A DNA stretch of 64,000 bases from Macrostomum hystrix (GCA_950097015.1 CATNEN010000002.1:5177001-5241000); one strand, 5' to 3'; positions 30,166-39,260 are shown, numbered from the stretch's first letter. Program-made: numbers and translations. Notes: generated from the letters alone by a model not told the origin.

Positions 30166-30894
30166 ATGTCTATTAATTTTGCAGGTGAATCGTTGGATCG
30201 CGGAAGCACACTCACTAGTGCTCAAGTTTCTTACCTTGACAGGCGTTATATAAATGTTGACGAAAAAATTCCAGAAATCAAACTCAATAAAGATCGCTTG
30301 AAAGCCCTAGAGCGGGCAACACACCAACAACAAATAAACATGGAAGACCTGCGGTTGAGCGTAGCAAAACGGAAGGAAGAGATTGACATACTATATGTAC
30401 AGTTTGTTCATGATCGGGATACTCTTGTTGCAGCGATACCCACTCTGAGATCAGACATCGCCACTCTAAGATCAGACATCGCCACTCTGAGAACTACCAT
30501 TAATAATCGAGCAAACTTGGTGGAAGAAAGAGTAGCAGAAAATTCAAATAAAGTTCGAAATTTAGAAGCCTTTATGCTAAGATCAAGCACTGTGCATGAT
30601 AGATTGAGTTCGCGACTCACAGCAGCAGAGTCAGATATAACAACTCTTCAGAGACTAGCAAATGAAACAAAGGAAACACTAAGAACCATGGGGCTAAACG
30701 TAACAAGACACACTGAGTATTTGAATAGGATATACAACGACTGGGGGAAAACGAAAAGAAGACTCGGCCGACTAGAGAGACTGCACAATCTGCCAGACAT
30801 TGACATTGAAGAAGCAAGAGTATCTGATGGACCATCAGAAGAGGCATCAAGGGAGGCGGCAAGGCGTGCAACAGATTTGCGAGAAAGGTCATAA
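30166..30894 (+). CDS. Coiled-coil, fibre-like Polinton protein
   Basis: 242 residues from ATG 30166. The centre is strongly heptad-like, with a perfect short repeat (LRSDIAT twice, then LRTTI) and further coiled coil to about residue 210. The N-terminus (SINFAGESLDRGS) is not helical; the tail is acidic and Arg-rich. It follows the ATPase by 28 bases and has no octa-T run of its own. Length and layout would suit a trimeric fibre or tail protein of a virion; that is inference and no receptor-binding head is evident. Confidence 0.65.
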   Translation: MSINFAGESLDRGSTLTSAQVSYLDRRYINVDEKIPEIKLNKDRLKALERATHQQQINMEDLRLSVAKRKEEIDILYVQFVHDRDTLVAAIPTLRSDIATLRSDIATLRTTINNRANLVEERVAENSNKVRNLEAFMLRSSTVHDRLSSRLTAAESDITTLQRLANETKETLRTMGLNVTRHTEYLNRIYNDWGKTKRRLGRLERLHNLPDIDIEEARVSDGPSEEASREAARRATDLRERS

Positions 30895-30926
30895 AAAATT
30901 TATATAATTTTTTTTCGTTCAAAAAA

Positions 30927-31550
30927 ATGTCTGAAAAAATTAACTCTCTATATGAACCTAGTGCGCCTCCAAACAACCCAAGCCCACAACAACCCCTTTA
31001 CCCAACTTTCACTTGTAACTCGCAGCAATTCAGATTGGTGGAGATTCAAAAGATGCGAGATGATATTAAACGGCAAATTGATCATAATACCAAGAAACTG
31101 AAGCGCTATAATAGACAGTGCAAGGTCTTCGATTACCTTAATATGCTTCTTGGATCTGTATCTGTTCTATCGGGATCAGCAGCTGCTGTTTCAACACTTC
31201 CTGTAATCACTGTGCCAATCGCCATTCCACTCGGAGCTGCTGGTGCCACATGTGGTCTGATTTCAGCAGTTACAGGAGCACTATCACGGAACAGACGACA
31301 AAAGCTAAAGCATCTACATGCGAAGCAAACAAATGAGAAATCAGTACAGAACTCTATCATCGGGTACATCTCAAAGGCGATTGAAGACAAGTTCATTTCA
31401 GAGGATGAGTTTAAAAACATTCAAGACCTCTATGAGCAACGAGTTAGGCTTAATCTAAATACCATTGATGAAATGAGCCAGCTAAGAAATGATCTGGAGA
31501 ATGTGTTCAAACAGCATGTCGCGAAAGTAGCGAAAATGAACAAGACCTAA
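30927..31550 (+). CDS. Polinton membrane protein with PSAP motif
   Basis: 207 residues. N-terminal Pro-rich segment with PSAP and LYP at residues 12-26, a basic helix, a long hydrophobic Gly/Ala-rich hairpin at about 72-118 (VSVLSGSAAAVSTLPV to LISAVTGAL), then a charged helical C-terminus. It has its own octa-T run (30908-30915) 11 bases before the ATG. The hydrophobic hairpin suggests membrane insertion. PSAP is the known late-domain motif that binds the ESCRT-I protein TSG101 in enveloped viruses; use here is untested. Confidence 0.7.
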   Translation: MSEKINSLYEPSAPPNNPSPQQPLYPTFTCNSQQFRLVEIQKMRDDIKRQIDHNTKKLKRYNRQCKVFDYLNMLLGSVSVLSGSAAAVSTLPVITVPIAIPLGAAGATCGLISAVTGALSRNRRQKLKHLHAKQTNEKSVQNSIIGYISKAIEDKFISEDEFKNIQDLYEQRVRLNLNTIDEMSQLRNDLENVFKQHVAKVAKMNKT

Positions 31551-31575
31551 CAGGACCTAACGGGACCTAAAAAAA

Positions 31576-31974
31576 TTATTTTTTCAGCCCTAAAATGATT
31601 TCTTTGTAACTTTTTCGGGTGCGGGTCATTGCATACAAAACAGTCATACATAGCTCGCCACAAATATCACTGTTAATACCCTGGAGTATAAAATCTGAGC
31701 GGTATATTTTATGTCTCATATGAGTCATATAATTTCTCAGTTGTTCGGGTACAGCAGTTCCATAGCTATCAAAGTAATAGTACTTGTGTTTACGGTTCGG
31801 ATCAATTACCCAACAAACCCAATGAGAACCTGGCTTTTCTGCAGGGTCAAAGTTCATGATTCCACATTCTTTTTCTAGTGGGGTTTCTGGCAGTGTATCC
31901 TTCATAAAGACGCCTCTGAAGTTTGGGATTTTTAATTGCTGAGCTAGCTCTTCTAAAAAAATATTGGTTGTCAT
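31576..31974 (-). CDS. Adenain-like cysteine protease
   Basis: 132 residues from the ATG at 31972-31974. The catalytic set of Ulp1/adenain proteases is visible in order: His in SHWVCWVID, Asp in YYYFDSYG, Gln in LQGIN and Cys in DICGELCM. In Polintons this enzyme matures capsid proteins. It is the second gene of a leftward pair, 30 bases after polymerase B, and converges on the PSAP protein gene across a 25-base gap containing a short A-run/T-run inverted sequence. The protein is compact but contains all active-site elements. Confidence 0.9.
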   Translation of the reverse strand: MTTNIFLEELAQQLKIPNFRGVFMKDTLPETPLEKECGIMNFDPAEKPGSHWVCWVIDPNRKHKYYYFDSYGTAVPEQLRNYMTHMRHKIYRSDFILQGINSDICGELCMTVLYAMTRTRKSYKEIILGLKK

Positions 31975-32004
31975 TTTTTTACAAATTTTTTGTAACAAAT
32001 TTTG

Positions 32005-35000
32005 TTACAAATTATTTAATCTATAGTGTCCAAATGGTAGGCTGTTAATGTTGTCATCAAAGATATGTCGTTTGTTATCGGCACCTGAGAGGCCTATCTT
32101 CTTCTGTTGAATTGTGTGAATGTTGTGGTTCTTAGACTGCAGTTTCATAAATTCATGAGTAGTACTTTTATTATTGATCAATGCGTCCTTGTATGAAGCT
32201 TCATGGAGATCGTTTTTAACAACATGTTTTGGGATTCCTTTTGATTTTTTAATGGTAGACTTACAACTTTTTACAAAATAGGACTTTGCCCTCAAACCGA
32301 TAAACTCTGTAATGAGGGTGCCAGCCGTTTCATCCTTCATTTTTCCTACAACTTTTTGATTTCCAGTGTCGCGTACTTGATCACCTTTCAAAGTCTTGAA
32401 GGACTCTGGATATTCGGATAGGTCATACAGATGTTTTTGATTCAACATGTCCTGATAGACATCCTCAGTCTGTATGTTTAGAATTAGGGAGTCTGTGTCA
32501 GTATATAGAAGTTTCAGTTGTTCACCATATTGCCGCTTCATGTCATAGAAGAATTTATACATCAGACGCTTCGACTCATCGAGTACAGTCACACCTGTGA
32601 ATATCGGCTTGCATAGGGTAACTTTAGTCTTATAGAACAGTATGGCACCCAAGTAATCATTAAAGATATGAAGCTCTTTGAAAGTGGGCTTTGATAAACT
32701 TGTCTGAATAGTACCAGGCTCATAACAGGTAACGAGCTTCAGGTTCGTGCGGTTGCGTTCGTTTTCTAGGGTCTTGCCATAGACAGAGTTGTTTGCAAGC
32801 TTGAACAGGTCCTTGTCAAAGCTGTTTGTTGCTTTAGTTCTAAACTGGGTGTTTTTTTCTATGTATGGCTTCATCCACGCTTCTTCTGTGAATGCGAGAG
32901 CTCTGTGAACTTTCGTGACCCTACAGCCTAGGGAGATAAAATACCGCAACAGTTTGTAGTGGATTTTATAGCGTGTCTTGTTCATGAGATTTTGTGTTAA
33001 CTTTTTCACACGCTCTTTTTCTTTTTCAGATAGCTGCCAGCTTCCATCATTGTACTGGATTATCTTTGGACAGTTAATGTTCTCAGGGAAGGGGGCAAAG
33101 TCAGAGAAATAGTCGTGAAATCCCTTGGGAACTTCAACATCAACTTCATAGATCGCAGGTATTGAAAAGTCTGTGTTGCATTCTGTTAGCCACCTAAAAT
33201 CTCTAACAGGTAAATCTTGGCTCATAGCCCAACCATAGAGGTTGTTGGCATCCAGATAAATGATGTAGTTTGAAGGCTTTTCTTTATCATAGTCTTCTAG
33301 ATACGGATTGTTCGCCTTTGCATACCTATGGACACAAATAGAGATGCCACCTCTCTTAGATGAATCTATAAAGTTGTACATGTCTATGTCTGTAAGCAGC
33401 TCGATGTACCAGTTGGGATTTTGATCCCATTTCATTTTAAGCAATGATTCCCAACTGGTAGCAGGCAAAGACACATAATGAGCGGGGTCGAGACCATAAG
33501 CAGAGTACCAGGTCTTTCTAAAGGTTTCAAATACATCAGCTAGAAGAAAGACATCAGTCCAAAGGTAAAGCATGTGATAATCAAGAAAGTTTCGACAGTT
33601 AAAATGTTTGTAAACAGTCTGAGCATGCTCATAATCTTCATCAGAAATCCCAGAGTTTGTTAGCTTTGAAAAGAACTTGTCCTTGGGTGGTAGTGGTTCT
33701 GCAAAGACGTGATTACATTCATAAGGGTAGACACCTTTCTTTCTAAGAAGCTTAAATGAATCTGGGGTTCTAGGATTGAGGGAATCTGCCAGCATCTTGG
33801 TATAAGTACATTGGTCATCGGTGAGATTTTTACTCAAAGCATCGAGACTGGCGGCCAGAAACTGGAATGAATCTTTGATCTTAATCTTGCCTGAATCTCG
33901 CTTAATATCAATGCACTTGAACTTTTCTTTGTTCTCTGCGATGCAATCTAGTTTAATGCCTGGTATCATACCCAGCTTCTCAACCAATAAGTGATAATCA
34001 TATCCCCTTCCGTTATGGAAGAAAATGGTAAGGTCGCGGATGTTTTTCTGAAGTTTCAGATTACAGGTGTTATGAGCTGCCCCTCTAAATTTTCCTGTGA
34101 AGTGATCGTGATCTCTGACTGTGTGGTTTTTGACGTCGCAGGGTGTTAATAGCTTTCGGCAAATGTGACAATGAGTTGCAGATCCGAAGTCGATTTCATC
34201 TTGATCGGACATAACTATTGGAACAGGCTGAATGGCAGCAACATTTTTCTGTAATTCCATCATCGAGTAAATGAATTGTTCAACACACTGGTCACCTAAG
34301 AAATACTTTGAGTCAATAAAAGAGTCTCTTCCAATAAAGAGATATGCAACAGAATTTGGGACATGCTTATTGGTTTCAGGGTTTATAGTACATTCGAAGT
34401 CGGCATACACTATAAACGGGAGCTTCTCCATCTTGTGATAACTCTTAAATCTGAGATGCTTATCCGTTGGAAGTGTGCAGTTGGTTGGATGATCTTCACA
34501 GGTCAGTTCATGCTCTTTAAGTTTTTCATCACGATCGGGTCCACTATAATGCTTCAGACAAAGACGGCATATTGCTACCGATTCATGATGATTGTTCATT
34601 TGCTTGTGGAGGAGCCTGGAAAGATCTTTAATCCAAACGTAGTGGGCATTTTCTCGCAAATCACCTATGATTAGAAGATCGACATCTATGCGACGCCTAC
34701 CTTCAGGATCTAGCGTGTTTTTACTGGCTCTGACTAATTGTACTTTTTCGCTCTTCTCATTCCATTCAAAGACTGTGATTCTGATTTTATTGTTAAATAC
34801 TTCCTCTAGCTTTGGGATTTGATCGATTGCCAAGCCACCTCTATTGAAGGAAATTCCTTTAGCTTGGCAGATGAGATGATTATGCTGGAACAAACCTTGA
34901 TAATGAGAAGTTCTCTCTGGGTGGGCTCGATCCTTGTCATACAATATTGCAGACAGAACGGCCCATAGTGCGCAGCATTGGTCACAATTTTGCACATTGA

Positions 35001-35811
35001 TGCAAGCTTTTTTACTCGCTAGCTTTTTCGGGAGCTCAATATATGATGAAGCTTTGAGAGGGTCATATTTCATGATCATTACTGTAGCTTTTTGAATGCC
35101 ATTGACAACCCAACCTGATCCTCCGGAAGTAAAGGCGTCAATCTTTTTACTGATCTCTTGAAGAAAGGGATCCTGTGTGTCAGTGGGAGTAAAGGGTAGA
35201 GCTTTAGTTGTCATGTAGTATTTAAGACGCTCAGTGGGTTTTGCAGGCATGTAAAATTCAATCTTGAATGATAACTGAAGCTTGAAGGTCTTACGTGACT
35301 TCAGTGTGTGATCAATTACTGATTGAATTCTGTCTTTGAAGTCGTAAATGTCGGATTGGGAATTTGTGGTGTCTTCCTGGATTTTATACTCAATATAAAA
35401 CTCTGTGAATTTTCTCTGTGCAAATTTAAGGTCTTCAGTTTGTAGCTCTACTTGTAGCTCTGCTTCAACCTGGTGGATTGTACGTTCTAGATCTTCTTGC
35501 TCTTGCTTATTCTGTGGGTATTTCAACACATTTTGACCTGTGAGTGTCTCATACTTATTGACTAAGCTGCGGCTCTTTTGTTGATGCTCAGCTGCAGGGT
35601 TCATCACGGGTGTGTACTGCTCTGAATGCAGAAGCTGATTAATAATTTCTTGCATCTTTGCATAGCTCCCGAGGTAGCCTGGATCTGTATTGAATTTCTG
35701 CCTGCAAAGCTCTTGCAAAACTTTACTTTTCTGCTGAAAAGAAGAGGCTTGAGGACAATAATTTTGAAAGAAAGATTCGACAAATTTTTTTTCTGGAATT
35801 GCTTTAGGCAT
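32005..35811 (-). CDS. Protein-primed DNA polymerase B
   Basis: 1268 residues. Exonuclease motifs: YADFECTI (Exo I), FFHNGRGYDYHLL (Exo II) and YLWTDVFLLADVF (Exo III). Polymerase motifs: YLDANNLYGWAMS (A), NNSVYGKTLEN (B) and YTDTDSL (C), so all catalytic acids are present. Between the N-terminal region and Exo II is a DHDHFTGKFRGAAHNTCNL element like the zinc-ribbon/endonuclease VII core common in this family. An N-terminal region with QCCALWAVLSAI and HYVWIKDLS may be a papain-like domain. The protein replicates the linear element from its ends by protein priming. An octa-T run (35830-35837) lies 18 bases before the ATG. Confidence 0.97.
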   Translation of the reverse strand: MPKAIPEKKFVESFFQNYCPQASSFQQKSKVLQELCRQKFNTDPGYLGSYAKMQEIINQLLHSEQYTPVMNPAAEHQQKSRSLVNKYETLTGQNVLKYPQNKQEQEDLERTIHQVEAELQVELQTEDLKFAQRKFTEFYIEYKIQEDTTNSQSDIYDFKDRIQSVIDHTLKSRKTFKLQLSFKIEFYMPAKPTERLKYYMTTKALPFTPTDTQDPFLQEISKKIDAFTSGGSGWVVNGIQKATVMIMKYDPLKASSYIELPKKLASKKACINVQNCDQCCALWAVLSAILYDKDRAHPERTSHYQGLFQHNHLICQAKGISFNRGGLAIDQIPKLEEVFNNKIRITVFEWNEKSEKVQLVRASKNTLDPEGRRRIDVDLLIIGDLRENAHYVWIKDLSRLLHKQMNNHHESVAICRLCLKHYSGPDRDEKLKEHELTCEDHPTNCTLPTDKHLRFKSYHKMEKLPFIVYADFECTINPETNKHVPNSVAYLFIGRDSFIDSKYFLGDQCVEQFIYSMMELQKNVAAIQPVPIVMSDQDEIDFGSATHCHICRKLLTPCDVKNHTVRDHDHFTGKFRGAAHNTCNLKLQKNIRDLTIFFHNGRGYDYHLLVEKLGMIPGIKLDCIAENKEKFKCIDIKRDSGKIKIKDSFQFLAASLDALSKNLTDDQCTYTKMLADSLNPRTPDSFKLLRKKGVYPYECNHVFAEPLPPKDKFFSKLTNSGISDEDYEHAQTVYKHFNCRNFLDYHMLYLWTDVFLLADVFETFRKTWYSAYGLDPAHYVSLPATSWESLLKMKWDQNPNWYIELLTDIDMYNFIDSSKRGGISICVHRYAKANNPYLEDYDKEKPSNYIIYLDANNLYGWAMSQDLPVRDFRWLTECNTDFSIPAIYEVDVEVPKGFHDYFSDFAPFPENINCPKIIQYNDGSWQLSEKEKERVKKLTQNLMNKTRYKIHYKLLRYFISLGCRVTKVHRALAFTEEAWMKPYIEKNTQFRTKATNSFDKDLFKLANNSVYGKTLENERNRTNLKLVTCYEPGTIQTSLSKPTFKELHIFNDYLGAILFYKTKVTLCKPIFTGVTVLDESKRLMYKFFYDMKRQYGEQLKLLYTDTDSLILNIQTEDVYQDMLNQKHLYDLSEYPESFKTLKGDQVRDTGNQKVVGKMKDETAGTLITEFIGLRAKSYFVKSCKSTIKKSKGIPKHVVKNDLHEASYKDALINNKSTTHEFMKLQSKNHNIHTIQQKKIGLSGADNKRHIFDDNINSLPFGHYRLNNL

Positions 35812-35935
35812 TTTTAATGAAAATTTTATAAAAAAAATTTAGGGTGGTCACCCTCAAGTGAAGTGTAAAGTATGGCAAACTACTACCAACAGTGCTAAAT
35901 ATAGTTATGAGAGCAGATTCTGTTCTGTTCTGTTT

Positions 35936-36364
35936 TCACATCCGGAGTATTGTAAATCCTGCTTTATGCAGTGTCATGATGGCTTTAACGATTTCTGATT
36001 TGCTGACTGATTCATCAGCTGATTCATCAGATCCACAACTACCCCCGATTCTGACTCCTTTTTCTCTAGCGATTTTCTCCATCTCTTGTTGGTGTGCTCT
36101 GTCATTGCCAGCCTTCACAGCTGATGCAACTCCGCCGGCTACACCTCCTGCAGCACCAAGAGCACCTGCGATGATGGGGATAAGAGTTAGCAAAGGAAGA
36201 ATCCCGCCTGTCTTCTCATCAGTGATATTGTGCGTTTGATTGTTACAATGGATCATTTGCTGGATTGGATCTACTTTGACTTTGACACCTTTAATTGATA
36301 CAACGCCTGGCTTCTTAGAGTCGATAATTCTGCTGATTTTATTCACGGTTCTGGTTTCAATCAT
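35936..36364 (-). CDS. Small hydrophobic virion-type protein
   Basis: 142 residues. A central Gly/Ala-rich hydrophobic segment (GGILPLLTLIPIIAGALGAA followed by GGVAGGVASA) is flanked by polar ends; the C-terminal half is acidic, then helical. Proteins with this GGILPLL...GGVAGG segment recur in Polintons, often without assigned function, and are thought to be membrane-active or minor virion components. An octa-T run (36372-36379) is 7 bases before the ATG. It follows the integrase on the same strand. Confidence 0.65.
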   Translation of the reverse strand: MIETRTVNKISRIIDSKKPGVVSIKGVKVKVDPIQQMIHCNNQTHNITDEKTGGILPLLTLIPIIAGALGAAGGVAGGVASAVKAGNDRAHQQEMEKIAREKGVRIGGSCGSDESADESVSKSEIVKAIMTLHKAGFTILRM

Positions 36365-36380
36365 TTTATTTAAAAAAAAT

Positions 36381-37370
36381 TTAATTTATTTCTGTATCAT
36401 GTGGAATCACTAGAAGCTCAGCCCTTGTGAATGATCGTGTGGGGGATTTTGAATTAAAGTCTTGGGATAGAAAATAGTAATCACCGGATGCTGATGTGAA
36501 ATGCCTGTTTATCTTATGTACATCAAGACTAAAGTATGGGTCTGTTGCTCTTCTCTTTGTGTCCTTCTCCAGCTCTCCTGGTAAGTAAAGGAAGCGAACG
36601 AATTCAGAGTTAGTAAGAACTTCCGGAGAATAAACACCAGGGAGCTTTGGATAGTTGAAATTGGCGATCGGATGTTTTGATTTAACTGCGTCTTGTTTGA
36701 TGGCAGTATTTGGTTTCAGGTTTGTCATTCGAGATACTTCATTGTTCAGTTGACTTATTACTGCGGGGAGTCTTTCTGTCCACTTGGTATAGTATTGGCC
36801 ACTTTTTAGTTTCAGCTCTTCAGCTGTCTGCTTTGTGAAAAGTCTCTTTGCTAGAGTTAGATTGAATCTTTCAACAAAAGCCTGGTCTCTATGGAGCTCA
36901 GTTCTTCCGTAGCGCATTTTCGTATTGTTCTTTTCCATAAGGGATTTGACTGCACCCATGAATTCTTTGCCAGGATCAGTCATAAAGGTTTGGGGGTATG
37001 TGAGCGGTGAGTTTTTGTAAATGTCTTGGAGGGCAGCTGCAACTGCTTCTGACTTCTTAGTCTTAAGCGGTCTCGCTTCCTTATATCTGGAGGCAATGTC
37101 TATAACTGTGAGAGCATACTTGTAGCCTGAGTCATTGGGGAGAAACAGAAGATCTGCTTGGTGCGCTTCATTAGGTTTATAGATGTTAAAGTGAGGTCTT
37201 GTAAATTTAACAGGTGGGAAATAGACTTGGTAAACTGCTTGCTTAGAGAGCCATCTTTCAACTGTTTGTTTTGATTCATTACTTAGTTCTGCGAGTTTGG
37301 TGACAGCATTTTTTCCTACAAAGAATCCTTTGTCACTGTAGTAGAGCTTTTGAAGTTTCTGATCTGCCAT
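36381..37370 (-). CDS. Retroviral-type (rve) integrase
   Basis: 329 residues. An N-terminal helical segment with no clear HHCC finger precedes the catalytic core. The D-D-E triad is visible: QADLLFL (first Asp), MTDPGKEF (second Asp) and QAFVERFN (Glu), with HRDQAFVERFN in the classical place. The C-terminal part has a PGELEKDTKRRA region and a chromodomain-like or SH3-like end is not clear. The enzyme cuts target DNA and joins the Polinton ends, making the 6-bp duplication seen here. It starts next to the phospholipase-like gene, which is divergent from it with a 28-base gap. Confidence 0.93.
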   Translation of the reverse strand: MADQKLQKLYYSDKGFFVGKNAVTKLAELSNESKQTVERWLSKQAVYQVYFPPVKFTRPHFNIYKPNEAHQADLLFLPNDSGYKYALTVIDIASRYKEARPLKTKKSEAVAAALQDIYKNSPLTYPQTFMTDPGKEFMGAVKSLMEKNNTKMRYGRTELHRDQAFVERFNLTLAKRLFTKQTAEELKLKSGQYYTKWTERLPAVISQLNNEVSRMTNLKPNTAIKQDAVKSKHPIANFNYPKLPGVYSPEVLTNSEFVRFLYLPGELEKDTKRRATDPYFSLDVHKINRHFTSASGDYYFLSQDFNSKSPTRSFTRAELLVIPHDTEIN

Positions 37371-37398
37371 TATTTTTTATTTAATTTTTTTTATAAAA
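37371..37398. promoter_or_regulatory. Divergent promoter gap, integrase/phospholipase
   Basis: 28 bases between divergent ATGs. The octa-T (37385-37392) points to the phospholipase-like gene; the A/T-rich remainder serves the integrase. Confidence 0.5.
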
Positions 37399-37848
37399 AT
37401 GATGCAACGCTCTGGTGGTAAACTAGATTCACATGGACTGGTAGAAAAGCTTCCTCATCCAAACAAAGGCTGGACAATTCCCGGCTACAAATATTGCGGG
37501 CCTTTGAATCCGCTTGAAATACAGCTAGATAAAAACAATAATCCAAATCCTGGGCATGAGCCTGTGAACGAGCTAGACTCTGTCTGTATGTGGCATGATA
37601 TTAAGTATAGGGATTTTCCAGAGGAGAAGACTCGCTGGGACAAAGAAATGCTCAGAATGCTAGACAATATGGGGACTTCAAGCGGGTGGAGGGAATCGAT
37701 CGCTCGGAAACTAGTTAAAGCTGTTATTTTTGGTAAGACAAAGTTGGGGTTGGGGCTTGGTGGAATTGGCTTTATATTGCATGCTCCAAGTAAAGAACTG
37801 GGAAGACTGCTGAAAGAGCTGGGGGTTGAGAGCGCCGCGTACTCATGA
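37399..37848 (+). CDS. Parvovirus-VP1u-like phospholipase A2
   Basis: 149 residues. Positions about 25-75 follow the phospholipase A2 pattern of parvoviral VP1u: GYKYCGPLNPL (calcium loop), GHEPVNELD, then CMWHDIKYRD with the catalytic His-Asp pair. A basic C-terminal helix and Gly-rich end (LGLGLGG) follow. The N-terminus has RSGGK, similar to the possible protease sites of the small GSG protein. Such enzymes help virions escape endosomes, which would fit a particle-forming Polinton. An octa-T run (37385-37392) is 6 bases before the ATG. The catalytic pattern is complete but activity is inferred. Confidence 0.8.
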   Translation: MMQRSGGKLDSHGLVEKLPHPNKGWTIPGYKYCGPLNPLEIQLDKNNNPNPGHEPVNELDSVCMWHDIKYRDFPEEKTRWDKEMLRMLDNMGTSSGWRESIARKLVKAVIFGKTKLGLGLGGIGFILHAPSKELGRLLKELGVESAAYS

Positions 37849-37934
37849 TATCTATATAGTTGAAGGACTGATTCCAACTCTAACTACACAACACGCTGTA
37901 GCATAAAACAATAGATTATTTTTTTTTCATTGCC

Positions 37935-38803
37935 ATGGCTCTATCTAAAGAAGCAAAGATTTCAACCATCGTGCAGGCAGCTTCATCCATCAACAAAAAA
38001 GACAAATCTGTTATCGGTTCCCGTCTGAAAGATTTTACCGATAATGAACTAAAAGACTTTGAGAAAAGTTTGCAAAGACTTGAAAGTGCTCCAGAAGCGA
38101 AACGAACACCTGTGAAGAAGGCGGCAACAGAAAGTAAGCGCAACCATATTTTGGATACCATTCTTCGTAAGTTGGAAGAGAATGAAGATAAAGGCATAAA
38201 GCTGCGTCTTAATGCTATCTCTGAAGGACTTGACTTGGTTGGTGAAAAGCTGCAAGACTTTGAGAAGGATAAACTGATAGAGCGGTTCAACCGGTTGACT
38301 TCGACCATTAATGACCTTTCAATTGCAAAATGCATCATGCAGTTTGAACAAGGGAGGCTAATCCACTACTTGATCATGAACCACAAGATGAGTGGAGAAG
38401 ATCTGGCGACAACATTCGGCATCACACAGCGCAAGGTGGCCGACTTCCACAATTTTTACCGCCTCTGCTTGGAGTACCCGGGATTAGTTTTTTCATCATA
38501 CACAATGGGTACAATCGTGAGCTATCAAAAAGACATCCTAGCAAAAGCCAAAATCGATCAACGATTTGATGAATTGCTGAAAATGCAGCAGGAGTATATC
38601 TCATTGATTCCAGCAGAAGGTGGCGAGCAGGAGAAGATTTTACGCAACTGGTTTGAAGATGGTAAGAGAAGTAAGATATTTCAACTATTTTGTTATTATA
38701 AAAACTAAGCACTATTTGCTAAATCTTTGCTCCAGAGGCCGATTTCAACGGAAAAGAAGACGAAGCTGAAGTCTTCTTAGATGTTGAGGAAGACGAAGTT
38801 TAA
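37935..38803 (+). CDS. Unassigned Polinton protein, probably spliced
   Basis: The unspliced frame (37935-38708) gives 257 residues: helical N-terminus, then a helix-turn-helix-like segment (GEDLATTFGITQRKVADFHNFY) at about 155-176 and further helices. Near the end, a GTAAGA donor after 38661 and an acceptor TTTGCTCCAG ending at 38735 define a 74-base intron; splicing joins to a second exon (38736-38803) that adds a strongly acidic tail of 22 residues and then TAA. The intron equals in size the host intron at 9724-9797. A T9 run (37919-37927) is 7 bases before the ATG. Function unknown; a DNA-binding regulator is a guess. Confidence 0.65.
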
Positions 38804-38888
38804 CAAGACGAAGTTGAAGAAGAAGAAGGATGGAAACGTAAAAACACAACTAAAGACTTGATCTAGAGCACCACATAAAATTTACTAA

Positions 38889-39130
38889 TAATGCGGTTGT
38901 ATTATTTTTCCTAACCTAAGCCGGGAATTTTCTCTTCCTAAAAGAATGCGGCTGCATTAATTTTCCTAACCGTTGGGAAAAATCATGCGCAGCATAAAAC
39001 GGTTCTTATTGGTTGCATTAATTTTCCTAACCGTTGGGAAAAATCATGCGGCTGCATTATTTTTCCTAACCGTTGGGAAAAATCATGCGGCTGCATTATT
39101 TTTCCTAACCGTTGGGAAAAATAATGTAAC
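38889..39130 (+). repeat. Tandem repeat beside Polinton right repeat
   Basis: Five or six imperfect units of about 37-39 bp with the core TTTTCCTAACCGTTGGGAAAAAT, each of which contains an inverted CCTAACCGTTGGG type arrangement. The array is non-coding and lies between the 257-residue gene and the right terminal repeat. Confidence 0.88.
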
Positions 39131-39260
39131 CACAAGAAACACCATTGAAAAAAAGGCTTCAATTGTGCTCAAGCTGAGTCAGCCTTCTTTTGCGTCTGAC
39201 ACTCATTTGCTGTTCCTGTCTTACTCAATTTTTTCTACCCCGTAAAAATAGCAGCTGAAA

